Positions 38,469-49,023 are shown, counted from the first letter of the stretch. The stretch: 50,310 bases of DNA from Methanobacteriota archaeon (GCA_004195715.1 PSPX01000012.1:1-50310), one strand, 5' to 3'. The notes: a model not told the origin generated them from the sequence alone. Made by a program: numbers and translations.

Positions 38469-40577
38469 CTAGTTGTCCAACTCAGTTATTTTCCTACGCA
38501 GTGCCTCGCTCACAGTTTTGCCATCGGCTGAACCGCCTAGCTTCTGCATCACAGCACCCATTAACGGACCCATAGCACCCATACCACGTTCCCCGATCAT
38601 ATCCATGTTCTCAGAAATGACCTCTTCGACCGCAGCCTCAACCTCCCCTGTGTCAGCAGGGGTGAACCCGGCTTCCTCGGCCTGCTGCGTGAACCACTCC
38701 AGCCTCTCTTCGAACTCGGTCTCGGTGGAGGACGGCCCCTCCAGCCAGAGTTTGCGAGCCAGAGGGACTAGTCCCTCGCGTGTGATGATGTCTTCCTCAC
38801 GCGCGTGCACGGCTAGTGTGAGCACTGGCCATGGGACCTTTGATTCGTCGTGTCCGGTGCCTTCCGCTAGGTCAGCACGAGTGTTGTCCAGAATCGTTGA
38901 GGCCCATGCCTTGGCTGGGACCGGTTTGCATCCACATAGCCCGCCCTCAGCTCCCATAATCAGAATATCGTCCATCTCGGAGCTGAGGATAGCGTCCATC
39001 TGGTTCTGGGACAGTTCGAGATTCTGTAGCCGCTCGCGCCTCTGCTCTGTACTCAGCGGTAGGTTGTCTCGGATGCCGTCCCAGCGCTCGATAGAGACCT
39101 TTAGAATCGGGATGTCGGTCTCAGGGTACATCCGTGCTCCACCGGGAAGTGGCCTCATCGCTGTCGTCGTTCCGTCAGCTGGCTGTCCTTTCCTGATTAC
39201 GACATTGCGAACCTCGCGAGTTATCCTGTGATAGGCACCTCGGGCACGTTCGACCACCGCTTCCAGAGCGAGTTCCGACTGCCATGCTGGAGCAACGCAC
39301 AGCACGAAGGCGTCGGGCTCCTCCAATGAGAGCGTCTGACGAACCTCTGCTACCTCGGTTTCTGATATTCCGTAAGCAGGCAGCTCGTCCGAGTGGAAGA
39401 TTCCGGCAACGCCAGCCAGCCTCGCTGCACTGGCGAGTTCCCTGCCGAGTCGAGGGAGTTGTGCTCCATCGCTGTCGAGGCGTTTGCTTCCAATCTTACC
39501 GGCGAAACCAGAGAGCGCTACTCCCTGCACCCGCGATCCTTCGGAGAGTGAAGTACGCACCATCTCTGACTCGCAGGTTTCGAAACGGTCTGAGAGATCA
39601 TGGATATTGAGGGAGAGTCGGGACGTAGCCGCGACAGATACTCGATTCTCAACAGGAATCTTGTCGTCGTCCCTATCTGGAGGCAGTGGAGGTAGGTTGG
39701 CCTCGCTGCGAAGTTCGTTGGCGAGCCGGTACATATGCAGTTGTCGTGCCATCTCAAGACTGATTATCCGTGGGATCCAATCAAGGTCCTGACAGCCCTT
39801 GATCTCCACACGATCTCCACAGGCGATGCTTACATTGAGATCCTGTCTGATTGAGCCCAACCCCCTCCTAACTCTGCGGGTGTCCCTGAGCAGGGTGCCA
39901 AGAGTTAGTGCGGTCTCTTTGGCGTGCTCGGGGGTCTGCACGTCCGGGGCCGTAGCGACTTCGACTAGTGGCATACCGAGTCTGTCGAGGGTGTAGAAGA
40001 CTGTCTCTCCCGACGAGGAGGACTGGGTATCCAGCTTCCTCGCTGAGTCTTCCTCTAGGCATATCACATCCACACCAACCACTCCGGAGGGGGTGTCAAC
40101 CACACCATCGGTAGCGATGAGCGTGGTGCGCTGGAAACCACTGGTGTTAGATCCGTCCACTACCGTCTTGCGCATAACTTGGAGAGCAGAGACTGGTTTC
40201 GCATCCATCATCGCAGCCATGGTGAGAACCACATCGACTGCGTCGCCATCGTGCTCGAGGGGGGGAGCCTCGTCCATCTCAATTAATCCGGCGTTGGGAG
40301 GCTGGACATAGACGAAGGATCGGTTCCTCCTATGCTCGAAGCGAGCAGCGATGTCGATCTGGCCTGCCTCGCCTCTAGAAGCCCTGAGACGGCGACTCGA
40401 GCGGGGCCAGCCATCTGGCACCTCTGCGATTCCATAATCGAATAGTTCGCTTGGCATCCTCGAGTGCAACTTCCCGGTGGCCAACTGCTGATGAATCTCC
40501 AATCCGCACATGAATCCGAGGGCGGTTGGATCAAGGTCCTGTGGGTTGCCGATATCGCCCCGCGGCTCGATAGCCAT
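38469..40577 (-). CDS. gatE: Glutamyl-tRNA(Gln) amidotransferase subunit E
   Basis: GLEIHQQLATGKLHSRMPSEL; QVMRKTVVDGSNTSGFQRTTLIA; RDTRRVRRGLGSIRQDLNVSI; C-terminal GatB/YqeY-like tail. Confidence 0.95.
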   Translation of the reverse strand: MAIEPRGDIGNPQDLDPTALGFMCGLEIHQQLATGKLHSRMPSELFDYGIAEVPDGWPRSSRRLRASRGEAGQIDIAARFEHRRNRSFVYVQPPNAGLIEMDEAPPLEHDGDAVDVVLTMAAMMDAKPVSALQVMRKTVVDGSNTSGFQRTTLIATDGVVDTPSGVVGVDVICLEEDSARKLDTQSSSSGETVFYTLDRLGMPLVEVATAPDVQTPEHAKETALTLGTLLRDTRRVRRGLGSIRQDLNVSIACGDRVEIKGCQDLDWIPRIISLEMARQLHMYRLANELRSEANLPPLPPDRDDDKIPVENRVSVAATSRLSLNIHDLSDRFETCESEMVRTSLSEGSRVQGVALSGFAGKIGSKRLDSDGAQLPRLGRELASAARLAGVAGIFHSDELPAYGISETEVAEVRQTLSLEEPDAFVLCVAPAWQSELALEAVVERARGAYHRITREVRNVVIRKGQPADGTTTAMRPLPGGARMYPETDIPILKVSIERWDGIRDNLPLSTEQRRERLQNLELSQNQMDAILSSEMDDILIMGAEGGLCGCKPVPAKAWASTILDNTRADLAEGTGHDESKVPWPVLTLAVHAREEDIITREGLVPLARKLWLEGPSSTETEFEERLEWFTQQAEEAGFTPADTGEVEAAVEEVISENMDMIGERGMGAMGPLMGAVMQKLGGSADGKTVSEALRRKITELDN

Positions 40578-40608
40578 CGACCTCCAGAGAAGGCCCTGTT
40601 CAATAGAC

Positions 40609-42765
40609 TCAGCGGGCGAACGCATACACATCGTTGCGAGGACTGAACAGGTCGCCGCTTATCCGCAGACGGGAGAGGACCTCATCAACGGTCGTCTCAG
40701 AGATTTTTCTGACCGAGGCCCTGTTGTAGATTTCCGTAAGGTTAGCTGTCCCGTCCCCCTCCGAGCAGATATCCCGGATAATGCTGCGGAGTATGGTATT
40801 GTTAGTCCGGGCGCTGGCAGAAACTCCCGAGTAGAGCTCTGACTCATCCTCGATTCCGGACTCCTCCCTCCAGTGCCTGAATACTGCGAGAGCTACCCTC
40901 GCATCCTCAGAGGAGGCTATATCCCTGAGATGCATCCGAGCGTGGGCCTCAGTGAGGCGGATGAGAGCCTCAAGAGCGCGCGCTGTGATTGGTATAACCT
41001 CGGACTCTCCCGATTGATCATCACGCCCGAAGGACTGACGTTCATTGGTGTAGTAATTGAGTATCTCGGCTCTGGCGTTTTCGTCGAGGTCAGGGTGGAT
41101 GTTGCGCTTAGCGTAGGCGATGTACTTACGAAGGAACTCAAGGGTGAAGTGTTCGTTCTTATCAACACTAGTGGCGAATATCTGATCCACCTGCCCCTCA
41201 GCGGGATCGAGGTCGAGGGCTTCCTCGATCTTGAACTCGCTGACTCCTTGAGTCCTCATATCCATAATGTGCCGGCCAATCAACTCATCATCCTCAACCC
41301 TGACCTCGTCCCTAATCATCCATATGATGTCGAAACGTGAGGCCAGAGGCGGTGGAAGACCGGTCTCGTTGAAAGAGCGCATGACGCTCTGATTTGGGCC
41401 TCTCTTGGAAAATCTCCCCTCTTTGGGATTCGCCGCGGCAAGGATGGAGCACCTGGCTGGGAGAGTAGCAGTGATCCCCCCCTTGGCCACGTGTATCTCC
41501 TGCTGTTCCATGGCAGGGTGCATGACCTTCCTGTCCTCATCGCTAATCTTGTCGAACTCATCGATTGCTGCCAAGCCTCTGTCGGACAGAGGTAAGATGC
41601 CGGCCTCCAAAGCGAATCTGCCATCTCCGAAAGCATCTCTGACCGCGGCTGCGGTCAAACCGGCTCCTGAGACCCCCCCTCCAGAAGCCAATTTTCCTCG
41701 TGGAGAGAGCTTTGACATGTAATTCAGGACTTGGGACTTAGCCACACCAGGATCGCCCATCAGGAGGATGTGTATGTCCCCTCGTGTTCGGGTCCTGTCG
41801 GGATTTATTCTAGACACGCCTCCAAACAACTGTAGAGCCAACGAGCGCTTGACATAATGCATCACCCCAGTAGCAAACACCGAGGGTGCTATCGACTGCT
41901 GCATGAGCCTCATCAGATCCTCCCTCTGGGAGATTTCGAGTATCTCATCCCTGTCCTCCTCACTGATTTGGATTTCGTTGAACGGGATGCTCTCATGCTC
42001 GGAACTGATCAGATGGTAAATGATGTCGAACATGGGAGTCTTCCGGTTGCGGCGGACCTCGCTGCGAACCACGGGCATCACATTCGCCACTACCCTCTCT
42101 CCGGGTAAGTGCCGGTTCACCTGATCTCCCTCAACGAGGACAGAGGCACGGGTGGGTTGTGCCCCACTGGGCACATTTTCAGGAAGCTCCTGTATCTCTA
42201 TCCACTGGTTGTTGACCATTCTGGAGATGTTGACCACGAGATTGAATCTCGTCGGGTTGTTCTTTGAGTTCTTACTTCCTCCACACCCGGAGTCGGTCGG
42301 ACATCGTAGAGGTTCAACCAGTTCCCTCTCGTTCTTTTGACTAATCTCAATGGTGTTCTTGCAGGCCTCGCAGGTGAAGACGGCTACGTGTAGGCGCGGC
42401 TTGAGATCGGAGATCTTGGTGATGATGGCATCGACGCTGCGCAGGCGCTCGATGTCGGCAGTACCAATATCACGGAGAGGTCTCTTGCTGTCTCGAGGTA
42501 GTTCGCCAACTCGTAGCACAGCATCGATGTCTTCACCCCTCTCTCGGCATATCTCTATGAGGGTTTGAGAGCCTCGATCGAGAATCTGACGGGGGTGCTC
42601 CAGCACGTCGTCAGCGAACTCCGGATCGAAGGCCTGCAGCTCGTGGAAGGGAACTTCCAAGTAAGGAGGAGCTTGTTTGGAAAGTAGGAGGAGAATCTGG
42701 TCCTCCTTGGCCTCAGTGAGGAAGGTTCGCCATCTGGCTGAGGAGTCGTGTGCTGCCATTGTCAT
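40609..42765 (-). CDS. mcm: Replicative helicase MCM
   Basis: ILLMGDPGVAKSQVLNYMSKLSPRG Walker A; GLAAIDEFDKI Walker B; SRFDIIWMIRD arginine finger; start 42765 or 42759. Confidence 0.95.
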   Translation of the reverse strand: MTMAAHDSSARWRTFLTEAKEDQILLLLSKQAPPYLEVPFHELQAFDPEFADDVLEHPRQILDRGSQTLIEICRERGEDIDAVLRVGELPRDSKRPLRDIGTADIERLRSVDAIITKISDLKPRLHVAVFTCEACKNTIEISQKNERELVEPLRCPTDSGCGGSKNSKNNPTRFNLVVNISRMVNNQWIEIQELPENVPSGAQPTRASVLVEGDQVNRHLPGERVVANVMPVVRSEVRRNRKTPMFDIIYHLISSEHESIPFNEIQISEEDRDEILEISQREDLMRLMQQSIAPSVFATGVMHYVKRSLALQLFGGVSRINPDRTRTRGDIHILLMGDPGVAKSQVLNYMSKLSPRGKLASGGGVSGAGLTAAAVRDAFGDGRFALEAGILPLSDRGLAAIDEFDKISDEDRKVMHPAMEQQEIHVAKGGITATLPARCSILAAANPKEGRFSKRGPNQSVMRSFNETGLPPPLASRFDIIWMIRDEVRVEDDELIGRHIMDMRTQGVSEFKIEEALDLDPAEGQVDQIFATSVDKNEHFTLEFLRKYIAYAKRNIHPDLDENARAEILNYYTNERQSFGRDDQSGESEVIPITARALEALIRLTEAHARMHLRDIASSEDARVALAVFRHWREESGIEDESELYSGVSASARTNNTILRSIIRDICSEGDGTANLTEIYNRASVRKISETTVDEVLSRLRISGDLFSPRNDVYAFAR

Positions 42766-42980
42766 GTTTTCATCGCCGGGCTTTGTGTCTCCGAATTCAC
42801 GGCATATAATAGTAAGGTCCGATTTTCTCAACCCCTGCTGTTCCAGTAGAGAAAAACGACCCGGGCAGGGTGTCGAATGAGGCTCTGGAGGCTTCCACTG
42901 CAGAACGCACTCTGATTCAGCCGGGACTACTAGAAAACCATCTTGGGTGGCATTCAAGCGTTGGGGCTCGATGGGGGAGC

Positions 42981-43415
42981 ATGGAGTTCTCTCGTCAGGG
43001 TAGGGATGTGTTCGTCAGGCTTGATCCGGGAGATGAGATGCACGAATCCCTTCGCAGTCTGTCTCAGCATGGTATCAATGCGGCCGCTATCACCAGCGGT
43101 ATTGGCAGAGTCATTGGGGCTGAGATAGGCTATCTGGACGGAGATGGAGTCTATCAGACCGTGGTGCATGAAGAATCAATGGAACTACTCAGCACAGAGG
43201 GGAATCTCGCACCCGGTCCGGATGGCCCGTTCACTCACATCCATGTGGTGTTGTCCGATGACGGTCACGTGGTCAGAGGAGGACATCTGTTCAAAGCGAC
43301 GATTGCTGTGACCGCTGAGATTCACCTCAGGGATCTCAGCGGAGAAGGGTCTCCCTTCGAGAGGGTGGCTACCGACAACCAGTTCATGCGGCTCTCTTTC
43401 TGTGGTATCGAATAA
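42981..43415 (+). CDS. DUF296/PPC (PCC) domain DNA-binding-like protein
   Basis: DPGDEMHESLRSLSQHGINAAAITSGIGRV; ESMELLSTEGNLA; PFTHIHVVLSDDGHVVRGGHL; start uncertain (an ORF is open from 42870). Confidence 0.8.
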   Translation: MEFSRQGRDVFVRLDPGDEMHESLRSLSQHGINAAAITSGIGRVIGAEIGYLDGDGVYQTVVHEESMELLSTEGNLAPGPDGPFTHIHVVLSDDGHVVRGGHLFKATIAVTAEIHLRDLSGEGSPFERVATDNQFMRLSFCGIE

Positions 43416-43417
43416 TA

Positions 43418-44137
43418 TCAGTTGCTGGTGCCACCGAGGAAGTACTCGGCGATTTCGGGGTCGGCTAGGATGTGGCTGGCATCGCCTGTGTGGACTATCT
43501 TGCCGCTCGCCATGATGTAACCGCGGTCTGAACGGGAAAGTGAGAGGCGCGCGTTCTGCTCGACTATGAGGACGGTTATGCCCTGCTCGCGCAGTGAGTC
43601 TATCCTGTCGATAATCTGCTGCTGGTACAGCGGAGAGAGGGCGGCGGTGGGCTCATCCAATAGCAAAAAGCTCGGGTCTGAGATTAGGGCTCGTGAGATA
43701 GCGAGCATCTGGCGCTCGCCTCCGGACAGCGAGGCTGCTAGGTCGTGCACCCTGTTGCGCAGGTCCGGGAACATCTTGAGTGATCTTTCAATTCTCTCGT
43801 TGAGGGTTCTGGTGTCGAGTGTGTTGCCGCCCATCTGCAGGTTCTCCTCAACCGACAAGGAAGGGAACACGTTGTTCACTTGTGGGACATAGGCTATCCC
43901 ATGATTGACCAGTTGGTCGGTCCTCCATCCAGAGACGTCCTTGTCTCGATACCGGATGTCTCCAGAGTAGTGGGTGGCGATTCCGAAGATGGTCTTGATT
44001 AGCGTCGATTTGCCGCATCCGTTAGGCCCGATTACGGTGACGAATTCGCCCTCATCGACGTGCATGTCTATGCCGTGCAAGATCTGTACTGAACCATACC
44101 CGCCTTCAAGGGCATTCACTTCAAGCACTCGAGTCAT
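43418..44137 (-). CDS. livF: Branched-chain amino acid-type ABC transporter ATPase LivF
   Basis: GPNGCGKSTLIKTIFG, LSGGERQMLAISRAL, LLLDEPTAALSP. Confidence 0.92.
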   Translation of the reverse strand: MTRVLEVNALEGGYGSVQILHGIDMHVDEGEFVTVIGPNGCGKSTLIKTIFGIATHYSGDIRYRDKDVSGWRTDQLVNHGIAYVPQVNNVFPSLSVEENLQMGGNTLDTRTLNERIERSLKMFPDLRNRVHDLAASLSGGERQMLAISRALISDPSFLLLDEPTAALSPLYQQQIIDRIDSLREQGITVLIVEQNARLSLSRSDRGYIMASGKIVHTGDASHILADPEIAEYFLGGTSN

Positions 44138-44931
44138 GTCTCTTCCTCCTGCGGCTCCCCGGTCGCTCCCAAGTAGGCCTCGATGACTTCCCTATTGCCC
44201 CTGACCTCATCGGGCGTGCCCTGCATCAGGATCTTGCCTTCGTTCATGACGATGATACGGTCAACGCCCTGCCTGAGAATGAAATCCATGTTGTGTTCAA
44301 TGATGAGTACTGAGATACCGGTCTCATCGACGATGTTCCTCAGGTTGTTGAAGATCTTCATGGCGAGCGGACCGGCGACACCAGCCACTGGCTCGTCGAG
44401 TAGGAGGAGTTCTGGGTCACCCATCATAGAACGCCCGATATCGACTAGTTTGCTCTGACCTCCAGAGAGTTCGCTGGTCAGGTTGTGGGCCATGTGAGGG
44501 ACCTCAAGTTGGTCTAACACCGAGTACGCCTTATCCAGACGCTCTTCTTCCGCTGAACTGCGGTGAGGTCTGAGAAGCGCTTGTAGGGAGTCGGTGAGAC
44601 CTGATCCGAACTGATTCCTCGATGGTACCATGAGGTTCTCTATGACTGTCATCCGGCGCCACAGTCTAGTATGCTGGAAGGTGCGAGTAAGGCCGAGTTT
44701 CTGAATCTCATCAGGCCTCTTCGTAGAGACGTCCTGTTCGAACACCTCGACTGTGCCAGCGGTCTGGTCGAGCAACCCGCTGATACAGTTGAATGTGGTG
44801 GACTTGCCGCAGCCGTTAGGCCCGATGAGGCCTACGAACTCACCCGGGCCAATTTCGAAGGAGACGTCCTCAACAGCAATAAGCCCGCCGAACTCCTTGC
44901 GTAGACCTTTGACTCGGAGCACTGTCTTCAT
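44134..44931 (-). CDS. livG: Branched-chain amino acid-type ABC transporter ATPase LivG
   Basis: GPNGCGKSTTFNCISGLL, LTRTFQHTRLW, ELSGGQSKLVDIGRSMM, LLLDEPVAGV. Confidence 0.92.
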   Translation of the reverse strand: MKTVLRVKGLRKEFGGLIAVEDVSFEIGPGEFVGLIGPNGCGKSTTFNCISGLLDQTAGTVEVFEQDVSTKRPDEIQKLGLTRTFQHTRLWRRMTVIENLMVPSRNQFGSGLTDSLQALLRPHRSSAEEERLDKAYSVLDQLEVPHMAHNLTSELSGGQSKLVDIGRSMMGDPELLLLDEPVAGVAGPLAMKIFNNLRNIVDETGISVLIIEHNMDFILRQGVDRIIVMNEGKILMQGTPDEVRGNREVIEAYLGATGEPQEEET

Positions 44932-47900
44932 TCGACTTTACCTCCGGTGAGACGGGGTGGTCTGCTCGGGACTTCGGGCAACAGACCCTTCGGGTTGTAC
45001 TTCAGTGAGAACACTATCATCAAGCCAATCAGCAGGACCTTGACGTAAGCCATATTAGCAAGAATTGCGCCGCTAATGAAGCCCTCATCTATCGAGCGTT
45101 CGCCTAGGAACATCCAGTTCGCGATGAATACTGTAGCACCACAGAGACCCGTTTCGACCATGCCCCATTTGTTGATCAAGAGGCCTATCACTCCAATCGC
45201 AAGGAAGGTCTCTAACGGGGTGAAGTGCGGCCAGAACCAGAGTTCACTGCCTGTTACCAGCCACTCAAAGAAGCGATCAATCATGGCAGCAGTTTCATTG
45301 AGTGGGAGATCTGATGAACCCTGACCAGCCACTAGGACATTGAAGACGAATTCCATGATGACGTAGATGAAAGCGCCGATGATCATTCCCTTGTTATTGG
45401 CCGCTCCGCCAATCACGAATGCGGCCCAGACTAGGAATGTGGATCTCGCAGGCGCCATGAAGGATGGTTGGAAGCCTGTGAGTTTCCAAGCCCAAAGAGC
45501 TCCCGCAAAACCTGCGATAGCAGCACCGAGTGCTAGGCTTGCCGCCTTGTGCGTCAATACATCGTGCCCGTGGTGCTGCGCGACCTCCTCGTCCTCCCTG
45601 ATGGAACGGAGTATCCGTCCCCACGGCGACTTCAGCACCGTCTCCAGAAGCCACCAAATCGCAATCAGGCTGACTATACCTATGATGGCGAGTATCATCA
45701 TGTAGGGCGCTGGCTGGCCAAGCTCCATCGAGTATGGTGTCGCCTCATATACAATATTGGAAACGTCAGTAAACCCTGATGTCTGATTTAACACTTCGAC
45801 ATTTGTAAACTCACCACTTGAGCGGCCCAGCAACTCGGCGGGACTTCCTATTCCGACTACATCAGCACAATCATCAGGAGTCATCGGCTCAATAATGTCG
45901 TCAGCAGTTCCAAATTGGAAATCCGACCCCATGAGAATCTTGTTAGGAACTGTGCTGCCACAGAACCACCAGCGCTCGAAGGGCATAGGGTAACGCGAGA
46001 TGCCTATCGACGAGCCCCACGAACCTGCTCTCAGCAGAGGCTCGCCCATCAGCAGCACGCGTACAATCTCACCGAGCGATATCGTCACGATGGCGAAGTA
46101 GTCCATCCTGAGCCTGGCCGTGGGGTATGCCAATAACCAGCCGAATGCACCCGACAGGAGCACCCCTACGACGACCGCCCAGAAGATTGGCCAGTCGTAA
46201 CCGTGCAGTTCCTTCGGGGCGGTCAGGATGCCTACTGTGATTGCTCCCACTCCGACGAAGAAAATGATTCCGAAGTTGACCATTCCAGTGACGCCGGTAT
46301 GCAGGTTCAGAGCGAAGGCCATCAGCGAGAAGATGGAGAGAGTCAGCAGTACGTTGGAAACTTGCAGTGTCTTGATGAAACTCTGGTTCTCGGATTCTGC
46401 TACCGGCAACCACTCAACAAACAGTAGAAGGAACACCAGTAAGGAGATGAATGCGATCCACGAGCCGAAAGGGCTCTCTCTACCATACGGTGCTAGGCGC
46501 CTCAGTTCCCCTAGGCCCGATTCTTCCGAAAACGCACCGAGGACAGCGAAGCCGGCAAACCAGAGCAGCCCGAGCACTAGGATGGCTTTTGCGAAGAACG
46601 GCGGAGCCGCCGTGGTGAGGATTATCACCAAGGCGGTTAGGAGCATGTACTTCCCTTTGCGGTCGAATCCCGACTGGAAACTGTCCAGACCATAGTACAG
46701 CGCTGTGTGGAACGAATCAAGCGGGGCCCGTGCCGAATCAAGAGCTTGGGTCACGGCTACCGAACTAGAGTTCCTAGACTGGGTGATAGGTGCAGTCAGA
46801 CTGGCGAGGAAGTCAGTCAGTGGCTCCAAGGCGTCATCCTCGCGACCCTGGAGCAGGAAGTAGCCCTCGACCACAGCAATCAACCAGACCAGAATCGGGA
46901 CGGCGGGCCAGATGGCGTCGCCTAGGTCCACTAGGGTGTTGACGAATCCGAGTTCGGTGTTCATCAGGTCCAGCCACGAGTTGTTCAAATCAGCGAGTGC
47001 GTCTGCGAGCCACTGTTCTGCAGTGGTGGCGTCCATGTCGCTAGGTGGGCTGCTCTGGACATCCGATCCTGTGAACGGTGAGTCTGTGAGTACGAACTCA
47101 CCATCAGTCCGGCCAGTCACCATCTCGAAGTTGGTAGCGACTGAATCAGAGGCCTGGCAGTCGTTGGAGCAAGCCCCCTGGGCAAACGAGTTGCCAGCAA
47201 TGAAGCGGGTGATTCTGTTGAACACATAGGCCCCTATGGTCACAATCATCATTGATTCGCCTCGGGCGTTCTTCCTCTGCTGTAAATTATGCGCCCCCAG
47301 TGCGCCCAAGGGTGATATGGCAAGAATCGCTCCCAATTTCTTCGATGGCTGCTCCTCGGCTCGTTTGCGTAACCTATCGACTTTCCATTTTTCCCAAGCC
47401 GACCCAATGCCCTCTGGCATAATCATGAGTATTGCTACAAGGAATACATAGGGCATCACTCCGTCCAGAGCAGTGTAGTTGGAACGTCCCAGAGGCAGTC
47501 CTATTCCAATCAGCACAGGTGAGGAGAGGGCTCTGACGAACCCCACAATCAGTGAGCCGACTATGGCGCCAGGAATCGAGCCGATGGTTCCTAGGACGAT
47601 GACTGCGAAGGAAGGTAGTAGGAGAGTGAAAGCGGTCTCTGGGGTGAATCTCAGAGTCATTGCGAAGATGGCTCCTCCCATCCCTGAGATTCCCGCTGAC
47701 AAGAACGCGCTTGTCAGCTGGATGCGTTCGACGTTGATTCCGCTGCTGGCAGCTAGGTCTGGGTTGTCGGCTACTGCCCTCATCCTGCGCCCGAGGCGAG
47801 TCTTCCTGAGCAGGATCAGTAGAAGGATGACGGAGGAGAAGACTAGGACAGGGATTGCTCCCTTGTAGTACGCGTAGCCGGTGGTGGCCTCGGTTATGCA

Positions 47901-48893
47901 ATCGTTGGCTGCATTGTAAAAATCGAAGAGTGGTGTGCTGGCTTCGCTTACCTGCGCCTCTAGGACCCCGTCGTTGTCGAAGTCAGTACATTCACCTATG
48001 GTGCGACCGTGGGTATACGTATCGCCATCTTCGAGATCCCTGACGCCTAAGTTGAGTCGTAGTTTCTGGGTCGGTATGTCCCACCTCAGAGTTGGAACTC
48101 TCCAATCGGCATCCGGTTCGAACATCTTCTTGCCGGCGCCGAAGCGGAGGTAGGTGATGGCTCTCAGGACTAGAGCCACCCCTAGGGATGCGATCATCAT
48201 CACCTGCGGAGATGCTTCCTTCTTGCGGAAGCCGCGATACACGAGCCTGTCGATGATGATACCAGCGAGACCGGTGAGCATGAACGCGGCAACGAGTGTC
48301 CAGAGGAGGACTGACCATGCCAGAGTGCCGTCCAGAGGTGCATCGTACATCGGGAAGAAGTAGTCCGACCAGACCATGACCATCGAGAGGTACATGCCTA
48401 GCATGAAGAACTCACTCTGCGCAAAGTTACCGTAGCGCTGGACCTTGTAAGTGAGTGTGAGGCCGACGGCGATTGCTAGGTAGGTGGACGACCAAGTTAG
48501 TGTCGATGTTCCTATGGAGATGAGGTCGAAGGTCAGTCTGACATCATCGTTCAAGCCCTTGAACAGGTTGTCAAGACTCAATCCCACCATAAACAGTAGG
48601 AACAGCGGCGACAAGGCGATGGCGATTGATCTGGGCCAGCCTGCAGAGACGTCGTCGAACAGGATCTTGACTAGGAAGAATCCACCCGATATCGACTCGA
48701 GGGTCTGCAGTAACCAGACCATGTCATTGGGGACATTGCCTCCGACGAGGGAGTCTATCAGATTGAGCAGGCCCCAGCCGTACAGTAGACCTAGATTGGA
48801 TTCTAGGATGATGAGCAGCGCGATGGCCGTCCTGCGCTGCCCCTGTGACAGTGCGTTCCACTTGCTGAGTTGAGAGTCTAGCATCGATACCAC
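44928..48893 (-). CDS. Fused LivH-LivM branched-chain amino acid-type ABC permease
   Basis: LivH-like N half (TLTYKVQRYGNFAQSEFFMLGMYLSM, AVADNPDLAASSGINVERIQLTSAFLSAGISGMGGAIFA) and LivM-like C half (NLHTGVTGMVNFGIIFFVGVGAI, SIREDEEVAQHHGHDVLTHKAASLALGAAIAGFAGALWA) in one ORF. Confidence 0.92.
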   Translation of the reverse strand: MVSMLDSQLSKWNALSQGQRRTAIALLIILESNLGLLYGWGLLNLIDSLVGGNVPNDMVWLLQTLESISGGFFLVKILFDDVSAGWPRSIAIALSPLFLLFMVGLSLDNLFKGLNDDVRLTFDLISIGTSTLTWSSTYLAIAVGLTLTYKVQRYGNFAQSEFFMLGMYLSMVMVWSDYFFPMYDAPLDGTLAWSVLLWTLVAAFMLTGLAGIIIDRLVYRGFRKKEASPQVMMIASLGVALVLRAITYLRFGAGKKMFEPDADWRVPTLRWDIPTQKLRLNLGVRDLEDGDTYTHGRTIGECTDFDNDGVLEAQVSEASTPLFDFYNAANDCITEATTGYAYYKGAIPVLVFSSVILLLILLRKTRLGRRMRAVADNPDLAASSGINVERIQLTSAFLSAGISGMGGAIFAMTLRFTPETAFTLLLPSFAVIVLGTIGSIPGAIVGSLIVGFVRALSSPVLIGIGLPLGRSNYTALDGVMPYVFLVAILMIMPEGIGSAWEKWKVDRLRKRAEEQPSKKLGAILAISPLGALGAHNLQQRKNARGESMMIVTIGAYVFNRITRFIAGNSFAQGACSNDCQASDSVATNFEMVTGRTDGEFVLTDSPFTGSDVQSSPPSDMDATTAEQWLADALADLNNSWLDLMNTELGFVNTLVDLGDAIWPAVPILVWLIAVVEGYFLLQGREDDALEPLTDFLASLTAPITQSRNSSSVAVTQALDSARAPLDSFHTALYYGLDSFQSGFDRKGKYMLLTALVIILTTAAPPFFAKAILVLGLLWFAGFAVLGAFSEESGLGELRRLAPYGRESPFGSWIAFISLLVFLLLFVEWLPVAESENQSFIKTLQVSNVLLTLSIFSLMAFALNLHTGVTGMVNFGIIFFVGVGAITVGILTAPKELHGYDWPIFWAVVVGVLLSGAFGWLLAYPTARLRMDYFAIVTISLGEIVRVLLMGEPLLRAGSWGSSIGISRYPMPFERWWFCGSTVPNKILMGSDFQFGTADDIIEPMTPDDCADVVGIGSPAELLGRSSGEFTNVEVLNQTSGFTDVSNIVYEATPYSMELGQPAPYMMILAIIGIVSLIAIWWLLETVLKSPWGRILRSIREDEEVAQHHGHDVLTHKAASLALGAAIAGFAGALWAWKLTGFQPSFMAPARSTFLVWAAFVIGGAANNKGMIIGAFIYVIMEFVFNVLVAGQGSSDLPLNETAAMIDRFFEWLVTGSELWFWPHFTPLETFLAIGVIGLLINKWGMVETGLCGATVFIANWMFLGERSIDEGFISGAILANMAYVKVLLIGLMIVFSLKYNPKGLLPEVPSRPPRLTGGKVE

Positions 48894-48948
48894 CGGCGGC
48901 GATACCGCCCATCGGACGCTGTCTGTGGGTAGTAATCATTGTTGGGGG

Positions 48949-48981
48949 GCACCACGGCAGGCGATTAACCCGCCGTGGTGC
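48949..48981 (-). other. Intercistronic 10-bp perfect stem-loop between the SBP and permease genes
   Basis: gcaccacggc ... gccgtggtgc, 13-nt loop. Confidence 0.75.
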
Positions 48982-49023
48982 TTTACGTCCCAGTTTCTCT
49001 TCAAGTCACTCAAGACTTCTGGC

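Noticed and set aside
38473-39231. 252-aa plus-strand ORF opposite gatE
   Set aside because: Ser-rich antisense shadow of the confidently identified GatE.
47374-47901. 175-aa minus-strand ORF in another frame inside the permease gene
   Set aside because: Out-of-frame shadow with His/Arg/Ser-rich composition; the overlapping LivH frame is well supported.
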